A DNA stretch of 64,000 bases from Chthoniobacter flavus Ellin428 (GTDB lineage Bacteria > Verrucomicrobiota > Verrucomicrobiia > Chthoniobacterales > Chthoniobacteraceae): NCBI RefSeq assembly GCF_000173075.1, contig NZ_ABVL01000016.1:62001-126000 (forward strand), written 5' to 3'. Position 1 is the first letter of the stretch; each line of letters opens with the position of its first letter. Of this stretch, positions 35,829-44,164 are shown piece after piece. The notes under the pieces are model-generated. The model had not been told where the DNA came from. It made no database searches and saw only the letters and a list, made by a program, of their open reading frames with translations. The position numbers were made by a program, and so were the translations under genes.

Positions 35829-38471
35829 TCATTTCGGCATCAGCGGCAGTTCTTGCGGCTGGATTTCCGGCGGAGTGATCTTGTCGACCACTTCTTCCTT
35901 CTCATCCTCGGCACGAACCGGTTCGCCGGCCGCATTGATGAGGCGGGCGGTCACGAAAATGATCAGGTTGCGCTTGATGTGCTGGTCGACGCTCGAGCGG
36001 AACAGGCGGCCGACGATCGGGATATCGCCAATGATCGGGACCTTGTCTTCGACCTTCTGCACGTCCTCCCGAATGAGGCCGCCGAGGACCACTGTCGAGC
36101 CGTCATAGACGCTCACGCTGGTCGTCACCTTGCGGGTGCTGAAGATCGGCTGGTTGATCACGTTTGGTGTAATGACCGCCTGGGTGGACACACCCGTGAT
36201 CGGGTTGGTCACCGACGAGGTAATCGGGCTGCCGTAGTTGATGAAACCTTCGAATTCCACGACCTGCGGAACGAGATTGAGGTCGATGGTGTAGCCATCC
36301 GGACCGATGACCGGTTCGACTTCGAGCGTCACACCGGTATTCCGGGTTTCGAACGCCGTCGGGGTGGTCGGGGTAACCGGGAAGCTGCCGGTGGTGGCCG
36401 CGCCGCCACCGAGAATGCCGGCGCCGGTGTTACCGAAGGTCTGTGGGATCTGCGGCGGGGTGAATTCGGTCGGGTAACGGAACTCGCGAATGATTTCGAT
36501 GACCGCGCGCTGGCCGCTCTTGGTGGTGACCTTCGGCGAGGAGAGGAGGTCGACACCCTTCTTTTGGTTGAGCGCACGAATGACCAATTGGAACTGCGGA
36601 TCAGTAAACACGCCCGAGATCGCACCGATGGCCGGCGCCACTTGGGACGAACCGCTGATCGGGAAGAGCAGTGCGTCGATCGCATTGGCGCTGATCGCCA
36701 GGTTGCCGCTCCGGTTACCCGCCGTGAGAGGGTTGTTGCCCACCGGGACGCCGCCGTTCACGAACGGGAAATCCGAGGGATTCAGCGCAGGAGCAGTGCC
36801 CGAGGTGCCGCCGCCGAGGAACACGTTCTTCGTCGCAGGCGCGTTGAACTGGCCAAGCAGCCAGTCGAAGCTCAATTCCTTGAGGTTGGTCTGCTGAATT
36901 TCGACAAACTTGGATTCGATCTCCACCTGGACCGGGCCCTGACCGCCACCGGAACTGATGATGGTGTCGACGAGGTCGAGTTGATCCTGGGTATTGCGGA
37001 CGATGAGCCGGCTGCTCTTGACGATGTAAATGGCCGAGGCGTTGCCGTTGAAGGACACGCCATTGGCGATCAGCCAGTTCTTCGCCGATTCACGATCGGC
37101 GATGCCGCTGCCACCCTTGGTCGCGTCGCTCCCCGCACCTGCACCCGCGCCTCCAGCGACCGGAGCAGCCAGAGCGCTGGCCGCCGCACCGCCTGCACCA
37201 GGCGTGCGCGGAATCAGATCCGGCGGAATCTTCCATTCCTTGGTGATCAACACGTCGGTGTTCTCCGTCATCGGGACGACCGAAACGGCATATGGCTCGA
37301 CCTTGTATTTCAAGTTGGCCAGACCGGTGACGTACTTCAGCGCTTCGATCAGCGGGATATTGGTAAGCGAAACCGTGATCCGGGCGTCCGCGGGATTGCC
37401 CAGCGCCGCCGCCGGAGCTGCCGCCGCACCGGGGGCCGCTGCCCCATTGTCCAGGCCGGGAATGCCGGGGATTGCCGGAGCTGCCGCCGGAGCCCCTGCG
37501 GGCGCGGGAGCCCCTCCACCAGCGTTCTCCAGCTTGAGCACGATGTTCACGCCCTTCTCACCGGGAGGCGAAAAATCGTCGAGCTCCACGCTCTTCTTCT
37601 TCAAGAAATCGATCGCTTCACGAATCGTCGCCTCGCGGAATTCCAGCTTGGGAAGGATGATGCGTTCCAGCTTGCGGCGAATGCGCTCGGTGCTGGCTTG
37701 TGGCGAAGTATTTTCAACGACGATCTCGGTCGGCGCATTGAAACGGCGCACCGGGCGCGCCCACGCCATGTCGGTCTTGGCGATGGCGTCCGCACGGGTC
37801 TCGTTGTAGGCGGCCACACCGTAGTCGCTCAACGCCCGGTCAACCTTCTCTTCAAACTTGCGGGCCGCGATGTTCGTCGGGTCGAGATTGAGAATCTGCT
37901 CGCAACGTTTCTTGGCCAGGTAGAAGCGGCCGGTGTCATACAGACCCTGCGCTTCAATGAACCACTGTTTCACCTGCTCGACGTTCGCACGGAACTTCGG
38001 TCCGATGGTCTTGTTGTAGTAATCGGGTTGCTCGAGGCGGGCGAGGATGATGATGGCGTCCTTGCAGCGGGGATCGTAACGCTCGTCGAGCACGACATGC
38101 AGGGTGCTTTCCGCATCCGCGTAACGGCCTTCGGTGATGCGCTGCTCGGCGAGTTTCACGCTCGCGTGGCAGAAGTCTTTCAGCGCGGTGTCGTAAAGGG
38201 ACTGGGAGTAAGGTGCGTTCGGGATCGTGTCGCAGGCCTGCTTGTAGAAGACCGTGGCCTTCTCGTAGTCTTTGTCCTTCATCGCCGCATCGCCACTGGC
38301 GATGGCCTCACGTCCCTGCCGCTCGTAATCCGAGCGCCGGGCTTTTTCGCGCTCGGCGGTGCCTTCCACACTGCCGCGGTTGTAGCCAGCGGCAAAGCTG
38401 AGAGTCGGCGTGATGATCATCGTGCAGACCAACAGCGAAGAAATAGTGGAAGCGAGTGGGGGTTTGATCAT
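35829..38471 (-). CDS. Amuc_1098-family type IV pilus secretin (outer membrane channel)
   Basis: An 880-residue outer-membrane secretin of the family named for A. muciniphila Amuc_1098. The N terminus is a signal sequence ('SLLVCTMIITPTLSFAAGYN'), followed by a helical TPR-like region (to about residue 230), secretin/TonB-like N domains with 'ITVSLTNIPLIEALKYVTGL', two Ala/Pro/Gly linkers, and the secretin core ending with 'GGLIREDVQKVEDKVPIIGD' and 'IPIVGRLFRSS', the classic C-terminal motif. It is last of the five pilus genes and separated from the Amuc_1099 homologue by 102 bases with a palindrome. It presumably forms the pore for the pilus-like fibre; ATPases and pilins are not in the window. 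Confidence 0.9.
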   Translation of the reverse strand: MIKPPLASTISSLLVCTMIITPTLSFAAGYNRGSVEGTAEREKARRSDYERQGREAIASGDAAMKDKDYEKATVFYKQACDTIPNAPYSQSLYDTALKDFCHASVKLAEQRITEGRYADAESTLHVVLDERYDPRCKDAIIILARLEQPDYYNKTIGPKFRANVEQVKQWFIEAQGLYDTGRFYLAKKRCEQILNLDPTNIAARKFEEKVDRALSDYGVAAYNETRADAIAKTDMAWARPVRRFNAPTEIVVENTSPQASTERIRRKLERIILPKLEFREATIREAIDFLKKKSVELDDFSPPGEKGVNIVLKLENAGGGAPAPAGAPAAAPAIPGIPGLDNGAAAPGAAAAPAAALGNPADARITVSLTNIPLIEALKYVTGLANLKYKVEPYAVSVVPMTENTDVLITKEWKIPPDLIPRTPGAGGAAASALAAPVAGGAGAGAGSDATKGGSGIADRESAKNWLIANGVSFNGNASAIYIVKSSRLIVRNTQDQLDLVDTIISSGGGQGPVQVEIESKFVEIQQTNLKELSFDWLLGQFNAPATKNVFLGGGTSGTAPALNPSDFPFVNGGVPVGNNPLTAGNRSGNLAISANAIDALLFPISGSSQVAPAIGAISGVFTDPQFQLVIRALNQKKGVDLLSSPKVTTKSGQRAVIEIIREFRYPTEFTPPQIPQTFGNTGAGILGGGAATTGSFPVTPTTPTAFETRNTGVTLEVEPVIGPDGYTIDLNLVPQVVEFEGFINYGSPITSSVTNPITGVSTQAVITPNVINQPIFSTRKVTTSVSVYDGSTVVLGGLIREDVQKVEDKVPIIGDIPIVGRLFRSSVDQHIKRNLIIFVTARLINAAGEPVRAEDEKEEVVDKITPPEIQPQELPLMPK

Positions 38472-38503
38472 GGCGGGCTGTGTAGGGTTTGAGAGTATAA
38501 AAA

Positions 38504-38527
38504 TTTTTTTCGCTGCGCAGCAAAAAA
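38504..38527. promoter_or_regulatory. T-run / 10-base palindrome / A-run between pilus genes
   Basis: The perfect palindrome 'gctgcgcagc' (38512-38521) is flanked by seven Ts (38504-38510) and six As (38522-38527). Read on either strand it gives a hairpin followed by a U-tract. On the transcribed minus strand it lies between the Amuc_1099-like and secretin genes and could attenuate expression of the secretin or mark a separate promoter region. Confidence 0.55.
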
Positions 38528-38573
38528 GCGCAAAGAATCTGGGCTTGTAAAGATCTAGTGAAACGGCAGTGAA

Positions 38574-39608
38574 TTATTTACCCGCGTGACGCGGATCCTT
38601 TTTCACCGTGTAGTCGCTGCCGTCAGGAAGTTTTATTTGGGCTTCCGTATCGTTGATGTCAATCAGTTTATAGTGATGGGCATCGTCGACTTCCGGCTTC
38701 AAGACGAACTCCTGGAGCTTCTTGACCCGGATCATTTGCGGCTGATTCGGATTGGGCCATTCGTATTCGAAATTGGCGTAAACGTCCGGTGAGTCGGTGA
38801 CTTTGTTGAGCACCAGAACGATGTGGTCGTTCGTAACGGTATCAACCAGAGTCAGTTCCGAAACGTCTTCCTTCTCCTGGATCTTGTCGTTATAGGCTTC
38901 CTTGAACTCAAACTTATCCAGTTTGAATTTGGTGTTCGGCACCATGCTGCCGAGGTTCAGGAAGTCGCTGGGTTGCCGGAGATCGAGGGTGTCGATCTGG
39001 AAGCTGAACTTGCTGTAATCCTTGGTCTTCTTCGGGTCACCGTCGTAGGCCTTGAAAATCAGGCGGAAGGCGACCTTCTCAAAGCGCTTGAGGAAGAGCT
39101 TGGAGACGTAGGCCGGATGGGAATCCTTGTTGTTTGGATCGGTTTTGGCGCGCCATTCGTCTTCGTTGAGGAATCCGTCCTTATCCGGATCCTGGAAAGG
39201 CACTTTGGGATCGAGCAAGGGCAAGCCGGCGTCGAGGAACCACGTGTTGGGGATGGGCTCGCCAGTCAGGCTGTCCTTGTAGAGAGCACCCTTGTCGGGT
39301 TTCTCCGGGGTTCCGGACGGTCCGACGATATAGAGCTCAGAGACGAAGAGGGAACCCCGCGCGGGTTTACCGTCCGCGTTTTTGGGATCCGTCCACTCCG
39401 GGGGATGCTGCAGTTTTTCCTTGGCGTCTTCGATCTTTTCCAACCGAACGGGAGGGACCTTGTTGTTAGGTTGAACGGTCGCAGCGGCCTCGGAAAATTT
39501 TTCCGGGAAGCTTTGAACACGCAGGAAAATAGTGATCGCGCAGGCAAGCAACGCCACGGCGAGCACGGCCAGCAGAAGCTGGTCATAACGCTTCTTAATC
39601 CAATTCAT
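38574..39608 (-). CDS. Amuc_1099-family pilus-like system protein
   Basis: A 344-residue protein with one N-terminal membrane helix ('DQLLLAVLAVALLACAITIF') and a periplasmic remainder. It starts 'MNWIKKRYDQ', very similar to the start of the following family ('MNWVKENK'). There is an EF-hand-like calcium loop, 'DPDKDGFLNEDEW', near residue 145, a repeated Pro/Lys-rich region ('NKVPPVRLEKIEDAKEKLQH'), and two similar beta-sheet halves. By position and features it matches Amuc_1099. It is 3 bases after the preceding gene's stop. Probably an inner-membrane-anchored periplasmic part of the pilus machine. Confidence 0.85.
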   Translation of the reverse strand: MNWIKKRYDQLLLAVLAVALLACAITIFLRVQSFPEKFSEAAATVQPNNKVPPVRLEKIEDAKEKLQHPPEWTDPKNADGKPARGSLFVSELYIVGPSGTPEKPDKGALYKDSLTGEPIPNTWFLDAGLPLLDPKVPFQDPDKDGFLNEDEWRAKTDPNNKDSHPAYVSKLFLKRFEKVAFRLIFKAYDGDPKKTKDYSKFSFQIDTLDLRQPSDFLNLGSMVPNTKFKLDKFEFKEAYNDKIQEKEDVSELTLVDTVTNDHIVLVLNKVTDSPDVYANFEYEWPNPNQPQMIRVKKLQEFVLKPEVDDAHHYKLIDINDTEAQIKLPDGSDYTVKKDPRHAGK

Positions 39609-39611
39609 ATG

Positions 39612-40628
39612 TTACCTCCGGGCTGGGGTTGTTTTGGGGGATGTGGAGGGGGAAGCTTCCGATTCTACTGTCTCACCGGGGTTGCTAAAATCAACTACTT
39701 CAAAATGGGCAGAGACTTCGATTAGTTCTGTTCCCACGATGTAGCTGGCGAGTTCCTTGTCTTTTTCCGGTTTGTTAGGATCACCGGCACGGGACGGGCC
39801 TTTCTCCATCTGGTTCTGGATCTTGAGACTCCGAAGAACATAGAACTGCGGCGCGTTGGCCGCAGTAATGTTCTTGAGGACATCCCGAAGACCATCCGGC
39901 TTGCAAAGGACGGAAAAATCGAATCCATAATACTTCACCAAGCCGCGACGATCGTTGCTATTACCACCGGGGATCCCGGTGCCGCCGCGTGCGGCGCCGC
40001 CCGGGCCACCCGCTGTGGGACCACGCCCACCGGGGCCGCCCGTGGACTGACCGCGACCGCCGCGTTGTGATCCGCGGCCGCCTTCTTCGGGAAGGTCCGC
40101 ACGGTTCAAGTCGGCAATGCCTTTCACTTTCCCGCCCGTTTCGGACAGGAACTGGTTGACGACCCACTCGATGGCCTTGAGTTCCCGACCAAGAGGCGAT
40201 GCGGCCTCCGTGCTCGGCGGCGTGCTTTCGTATTTTTCGAAAGCGAGATAGAACTAATCCGGAAGGGCGACACCGGCAGATTCGGCCTTTGTCCGAACAG
40301 CGGAAACGGAAGCTTTCAGCTTATCCTGTAATCCCGAGGGCGTCATCGGTTCGAGAGGGAAGGCCCTTTTGGCCAGATCCGCTTCGAAAGCATCGATGAC
40401 CTCCGCCGCTTCTTTTTTCTGTTCATCGTAACTCTCGAGATTCTGCCGGCTCGGAAAAGGCGCCAAGTGACGCAACCGGTTATATTCCGCGGCCTGGCTG
40501 GTATACTTATCGCTGGCTTCGTCGTTCGCCGAACTGGCGGCATAAACCTCGTAACCCAACGCGCCAACGCCGATCACCATGACGGCAATGTAACCGGTGA
40601 GGAATTTGTTTTCTTTAACCCAGTTCAT
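39612..40628 (-). CDS. Amuc_1100-family pilus-like protein with in-frame TAG
   Basis: Homologue by position and architecture of Amuc_1100, the Akkermansia surface protein known for host TLR2 signalling. It begins 'MNWVKENKFLTGYIAVMVIG' (one membrane helix), then a helical region ('AAEYNRLRHLAPFPSRQNLE'). At 40254-40256 a TAG codon follows 'AGVALPD'. The same frame continues unbroken with 'FYLAFEKYESTPPSTEAASP', 'LGRELKAIEWVVNQFLSETG', a Gly/Arg/Pro-rich stretch (about residues 176-212) and a C-terminal beta region ending 'STSPKTTPARR'. Without the stop it would have about 337 residues (family about 317). TAG differs by one base from AAG (Lys), CAG (Gln) or GAG (Glu). The start overlaps the PilM-like stop (ATGA). 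Confidence 0.85.
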
Positions 40629-42364
40629 TTTTCGGTGTTAGCAATCGCGTTGATGGGTTTCAGGATGAGAGGAATGGCCCAATCGTAGGCCCAGTCCGTC
40701 TCGTTGGGTGCAGTCCGCACGTTGTGGGAGGGTTCCTCGTCCACGGTGTAGTAGGGCGACTCTTTCAGCTTGGCCTTGAAGTCGTCGACCACCTGGGCAC
40801 CGCGGCTGTTGAAGAGATACAGACCCCGGAGCATGAGCACGGGACCTCTCGCCTCCGCCCCTGCGGCGGCAGTTCCGGAAGCCTTTTTGGGTCCGAAGCC
40901 GGTCGGAGCAGCCGCACTGCGCGGCGTATCTTTGGGCGTTTCGATGCCGAAGTTCGTGACCCACACATATTCGCGGGGCAGACGACTGTTGATGTCATCG
41001 ATAACCTGGATCCAATAGGTCTTGTCCTCGACGGCATTCAAGTAAGGCTGCGCGGTATCCTGCTGGGCCTTGATGTCGGCCTTCGCTTGATTGATTTTCT
41101 TCTCGAAGCCCTGCAGTTCAGTGATCTTGGGATTCAGCGCCGTGGTCGCGGTGACCGTGGTTTTGGCCGCTTGCACGAAATACTGCCACCACGCGACGAG
41201 AGCGAGCAACGCGCAGATGCCACCGATGATGAGGAAGGGTCGCTTGACCGCGAGATCATGCTGCCGCACGACTTTCGCCGGGCGGAGATTCAGTTCCATC
41301 GGGCAGTCGCTCGTGCCGCGTAGGGCGAGACCGACGAGTTCACCCATGCGATGGGCGTTCCGGCCGATTTCATCGATGTTCAAGCCCGACCCGACGGCGA
41401 CGTTGCGCAGCGGGTTGAAGAACTCGACAGGGAGCTGGAATTTTTCCTGAAAGAATTCCCGCATGTAAGGAAGTGTGGAACTGCCCCCACTGAGGAAGAC
41501 GCGCTCGGGCTGATGGCCACCCTGCTGGGCGCGGAAGAAGCCGATCGAACGGGCGATTTCCGCGTGCAGGCGGGTCATCGAATTACGGATCATCTTCGAG
41601 ACGCGCGCCACATCCGGATCATCGGGCTCGGCGTAAGCGCCGCCCAGGCTCACGAAACCATCGCGCTTCTTGCGTTCTTCGGCTTCCTGGAAGGCTTCGC
41701 TGAATTCCTTGGCGATCTGGCCGGTGATGGTGCTGCCACCATTGGGGATGCTGCGGCTGAAGACCTTGTGCGGCTCGATGAAGATGAGGTTGGTCGTGCG
41801 CGAACCGATATCGATGACGAGCGAGCACCCCTGGACGTCGCTGTAATTGTAGCGGAAGGCGTTGTAGAGCGCCATCGGGGCGACGTCCACGAGGGTCGTC
41901 TTCAGGCCGGTTTGTTCGACGGAATCGTTGATGTCGTCGAGCAGGTCGGCCTTGACGGCAACGATGACGACTTCGACTTGCGAAGCGTCGCCGCTGTCGA
42001 CGAGCTGATAGTCCCACACCACCTCGTCGATGGGATAGGGGACGTTCTGCTGCGCTTCGAAGCCAACGATTTGATCGACTTGTTCTTCACCGACGGACGG
42101 CAATTTGACGAACCGGGTGAAGACCGACTGGGAGGAAACGGCGTAGTTGACCTTGCCGCCCTTGAGCTTGCGCTTCTGCACGATTTCATCGAGCACAAGC
42201 TTGGTTTGAGCGAGACGGGTGGCGTCGGCTGCTGGATCCGCGAGCAGTTCCCGCGTTTCGTAGGCCGAAAGGATGAGGCCGCCGTTTTGCCCGGTTTTAA
42301 ACTCTGCCAGCCCGATGGTTTGGGTGCCTAGGCTGAGACTGAGGATGCGTGTGGATGCTGCCAT
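40625..42364 (-). CDS. Amuc_1101-family PilM-like pilus complex protein
   Basis: A 579-residue protein that fuses a PilM-type actin-like ATPase domain to a PilN-like membrane part. Actin-fold motifs are 'LSLGTQTIGLAEFKTGQNGG' (phosphate 1), 'GCSLVIDIGSRTTNLIFIEP' (phosphate 2) and 'PERVFLSGGSSTLPYMREFF' (adenosine). Around residue 385 there is one membrane helix ('FLIIGGICALLALVAWWQYF'), followed by a coiled coil and a periplasmic ferredoxin-like domain. In other type IV pili PilM and PilN are separate proteins; the Verrucomicrobiota family has them joined. Stop and next start overlap by 4 bases. Confidence 0.88.
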   Translation of the reverse strand: MAASTRILSLSLGTQTIGLAEFKTGQNGGLILSAYETRELLADPAADATRLAQTKLVLDEIVQKRKLKGGKVNYAVSSQSVFTRFVKLPSVGEEQVDQIVGFEAQQNVPYPIDEVVWDYQLVDSGDASQVEVVIVAVKADLLDDINDSVEQTGLKTTLVDVAPMALYNAFRYNYSDVQGCSLVIDIGSRTTNLIFIEPHKVFSRSIPNGGSTITGQIAKEFSEAFQEAEERKKRDGFVSLGGAYAEPDDPDVARVSKMIRNSMTRLHAEIARSIGFFRAQQGGHQPERVFLSGGSSTLPYMREFFQEKFQLPVEFFNPLRNVAVGSGLNIDEIGRNAHRMGELVGLALRGTSDCPMELNLRPAKVVRQHDLAVKRPFLIIGGICALLALVAWWQYFVQAAKTTVTATTALNPKITELQGFEKKINQAKADIKAQQDTAQPYLNAVEDKTYWIQVIDDINSRLPREYVWVTNFGIETPKDTPRSAAAPTGFGPKKASGTAAAGAEARGPVLMLRGLYLFNSRGAQVVDDFKAKLKESPYYTVDEEPSHNVRTAPNETDWAYDWAIPLILKPINAIANTEK

Positions 42365-42382
42365 GAAAGCTCGGGCCTGGTG

Positions 42383-42946
42383 CTAGTGGTTCGCCTTGAT
42401 CGCCTCGTAGCGATCGTAAAAGAGCGGCGCGAACGGAGTGTCGTTCTTGTTGAGCAGAAGGCCGGCAACACGGGGCAGATTCGGAATCGCAGCGGGCTTG
42501 AACGCGGCCTGACCCAAAATCTGGCCCTGACGGGAAACCGAGACCCAGGCGTTCTGGACGCTGCCGCCGCTCATGGGTTTGCCCCCGAGTAGTTTTTCCA
42601 GCGCCCGCGGCGGAATATACATCACGGCGTAGTGATCCTTGCCCTTCGGAATGTTGACGTAGGTCACGCTGCCATCGGCGAGCTTGTTTTCGACCATGAC
42701 CGTGTAGTTGAAGGTCAGTTCGTCGATGTCCTCGGGAGCGGTCTCGTATTGGACTTCGACTTCCAGCCAGGTCCCGACCTTGTAGCGTTTTTGCGGGCCG
42801 CCGGTGATTTGATACTCGGGCGACTTGATGCCGGCGGGTTCGACTTTTGCGAGCTTCACCGAGCCCGGTCCGACAGCCGCCTGCTGGGCAAAAACCTGAG
42901 TAGCAAACGTTCCTCCGGCGAGGAGGGAGAGGAAGAGAATTTTCAT
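42383..42946 (-). CDS. Amuc_1102-family pilus-like protein
   Basis: A 187-residue exported protein: 'MKILFLSLLAGGTFATQVFA' is the signal peptide. The mature chain is beta-rich ('VGTWLEVEVQYETAPEDIDE', 'LTFNYTVMVENKLADGSV') and ends in 'RVAGLLLNKNDTPFAPLFYD', with no membrane anchor. It is the first of the five genes and lies 18 bases before the PilM-like start. The match to Amuc_1102 is by order, size and general features; its biochemical role is unknown. Confidence 0.82.
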   Translation of the reverse strand: MKILFLSLLAGGTFATQVFAQQAAVGPGSVKLAKVEPAGIKSPEYQITGGPQKRYKVGTWLEVEVQYETAPEDIDELTFNYTVMVENKLADGSVTYVNIPKGKDHYAVMYIPPRALEKLLGGKPMSGGSVQNAWVSVSRQGQILGQAAFKPAAIPNLPRVAGLLLNKNDTPFAPLFYDRYEAIKANH

Positions 42947-43047
42947 GGGAGGGATTTCTTAGGACTTTCGCGTCCGAGAAAGTGGGTGATCTTGTTGATT
43001 ATTTGTTTGGGGTTGGGAAGGAAAAAGTTGCCGATTTCTTCTGAACT

Positions 43048-43995
43048 TCAATCCAGGCGGGTCCGGAAGTAGTCAATGGTCTTGCGGATACCTTCGTCGA
43101 AGTCCACCCGAGGTTCCCAATGCAGCACGTTCTTTGCCCGGGTAATATCGGGCTGCCGAACCTTCGGGTCATCCACGGGCAGCGGACGAAAATCGATCTC
43201 CGACTTGGCGCCGGTGATGCGGATGATCTCCTCGGCAAATTGCTTGATCGTCATTTCCCGGGGGTTGCCGATATTCACGGGTTCGTGGAAGTCGGACTGG
43301 GAGAGCTTGAAGATACCGTCGATCAAGTCCGAGCAATAGCAAAAAGAGCGGGTCTGGGAGCCATCACCGAAAATGGTGAGCGGCTCGCCGCGCAAGGCCT
43401 GGCCAATGAAAGCGGGCACCACGCGACCGTCGCGCAAGCGCATGCGCGGGCCATAGGTGTTGAAGATGCGGACGATCTTCGTGTCCACCTGGTGGAAGCG
43501 GTGATAGGCCATGGTCATGGCCTCGGCGAAGCGCTTCGCTTCGTCGTAAACGCCGCGCGGTCCGATGGGGTTCACATTGCCCCAATAATCCTCGCGCTGC
43601 GGGTGGACGAGCGGGTCGCCGTAGCATTCGCTGGTCGAGGCGAGGAGGAAGGTGGCTTTTTTCGCCTTGGCGAGGCCAAGGGCGTTGTGGGTGCCGAGCG
43701 AGCCGACCTTCAGGGTCGGGATGGGGTGCTCGAGGTAATCAATCGGGCTGGCGGGGGAGGCGAAGTGGAAGATGTAGTCCACGTCGTCGGGCAGGAAGAT
43801 GTAGTTCGAGACGTCGTGTTTGATGAACTTGTAGTTCTCGTTGCCTGCGAGGTGCTCGATGTTGGCGACGTTGCCAGTGAGAAAATTATCGATGCCAATG
43901 ACCCGGTGTCCTTCGGCAAGGAGGCGATCCGTGAGATGCGAGCCGAGAAAACCGGCGCCGCCGGTGACAACAGAAGTGGGACGCGAGGAAGGCAT
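43048..43995 (-). CDS. SDR-family NAD-dependent epimerase, UDP-glucuronate decarboxylase type
   Basis: Extended short-chain dehydrogenase of 315 residues, most like UDP-glucuronate decarboxylase (UDP-xylose synthase). NAD motif 'VVTGGAGFLGSHLTDRLLAE', then 'ASTSECYGDPLVHPQ' (catalytic Thr/Ser region), 'GPRGVYDEAKRFAEAMTMAY' (Y-x-x-x-K inside Y-D-E-A-K-R, diagnostic of this subgroup), 'NTYGPRM' and 'GDGSQTRSFCYCSDLIDG'. It would make UDP-xylose for cell-surface polysaccharide, in keeping with the priming sugar transferase upstream. It is 101 bases upstream of the pilus operon. Confidence 0.9.
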   Translation of the reverse strand: MPSSRPTSVVTGGAGFLGSHLTDRLLAEGHRVIGIDNFLTGNVANIEHLAGNENYKFIKHDVSNYIFLPDDVDYIFHFASPASPIDYLEHPIPTLKVGSLGTHNALGLAKAKKATFLLASTSECYGDPLVHPQREDYWGNVNPIGPRGVYDEAKRFAEAMTMAYHRFHQVDTKIVRIFNTYGPRMRLRDGRVVPAFIGQALRGEPLTIFGDGSQTRSFCYCSDLIDGIFKLSQSDFHEPVNIGNPREMTIKQFAEEIIRITGAKSEIDFRPLPVDDPKVRQPDITRAKNVLHWEPRVDFDEGIRKTIDYFRTRLD

Positions 43996-44164
43996 GGGCC
44001 GCGTCTTCTAACGGCTGAAACGGGCGGGTTGCAAATGAAATGACTTAAAAGAGGCAAAGATTCTGCCGGAAAACGGCTTTAGATAATCTTTTGTCGTCAT
44101 TTCCACCTCAGAAATCCTACAACCGCGGGCGCAGACCTCGCGGGAGCTTCCCCGCGGGCAGAAA

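Noticed and set aside
35853..38492. Long plus-strand open frame (about 880 codons) antisense to the secretin gene
   Set aside because: It mirrors the real gene; composition is the usual Asp/Arg/Gly/His-rich shadow of GC-rich codons, with no domain.
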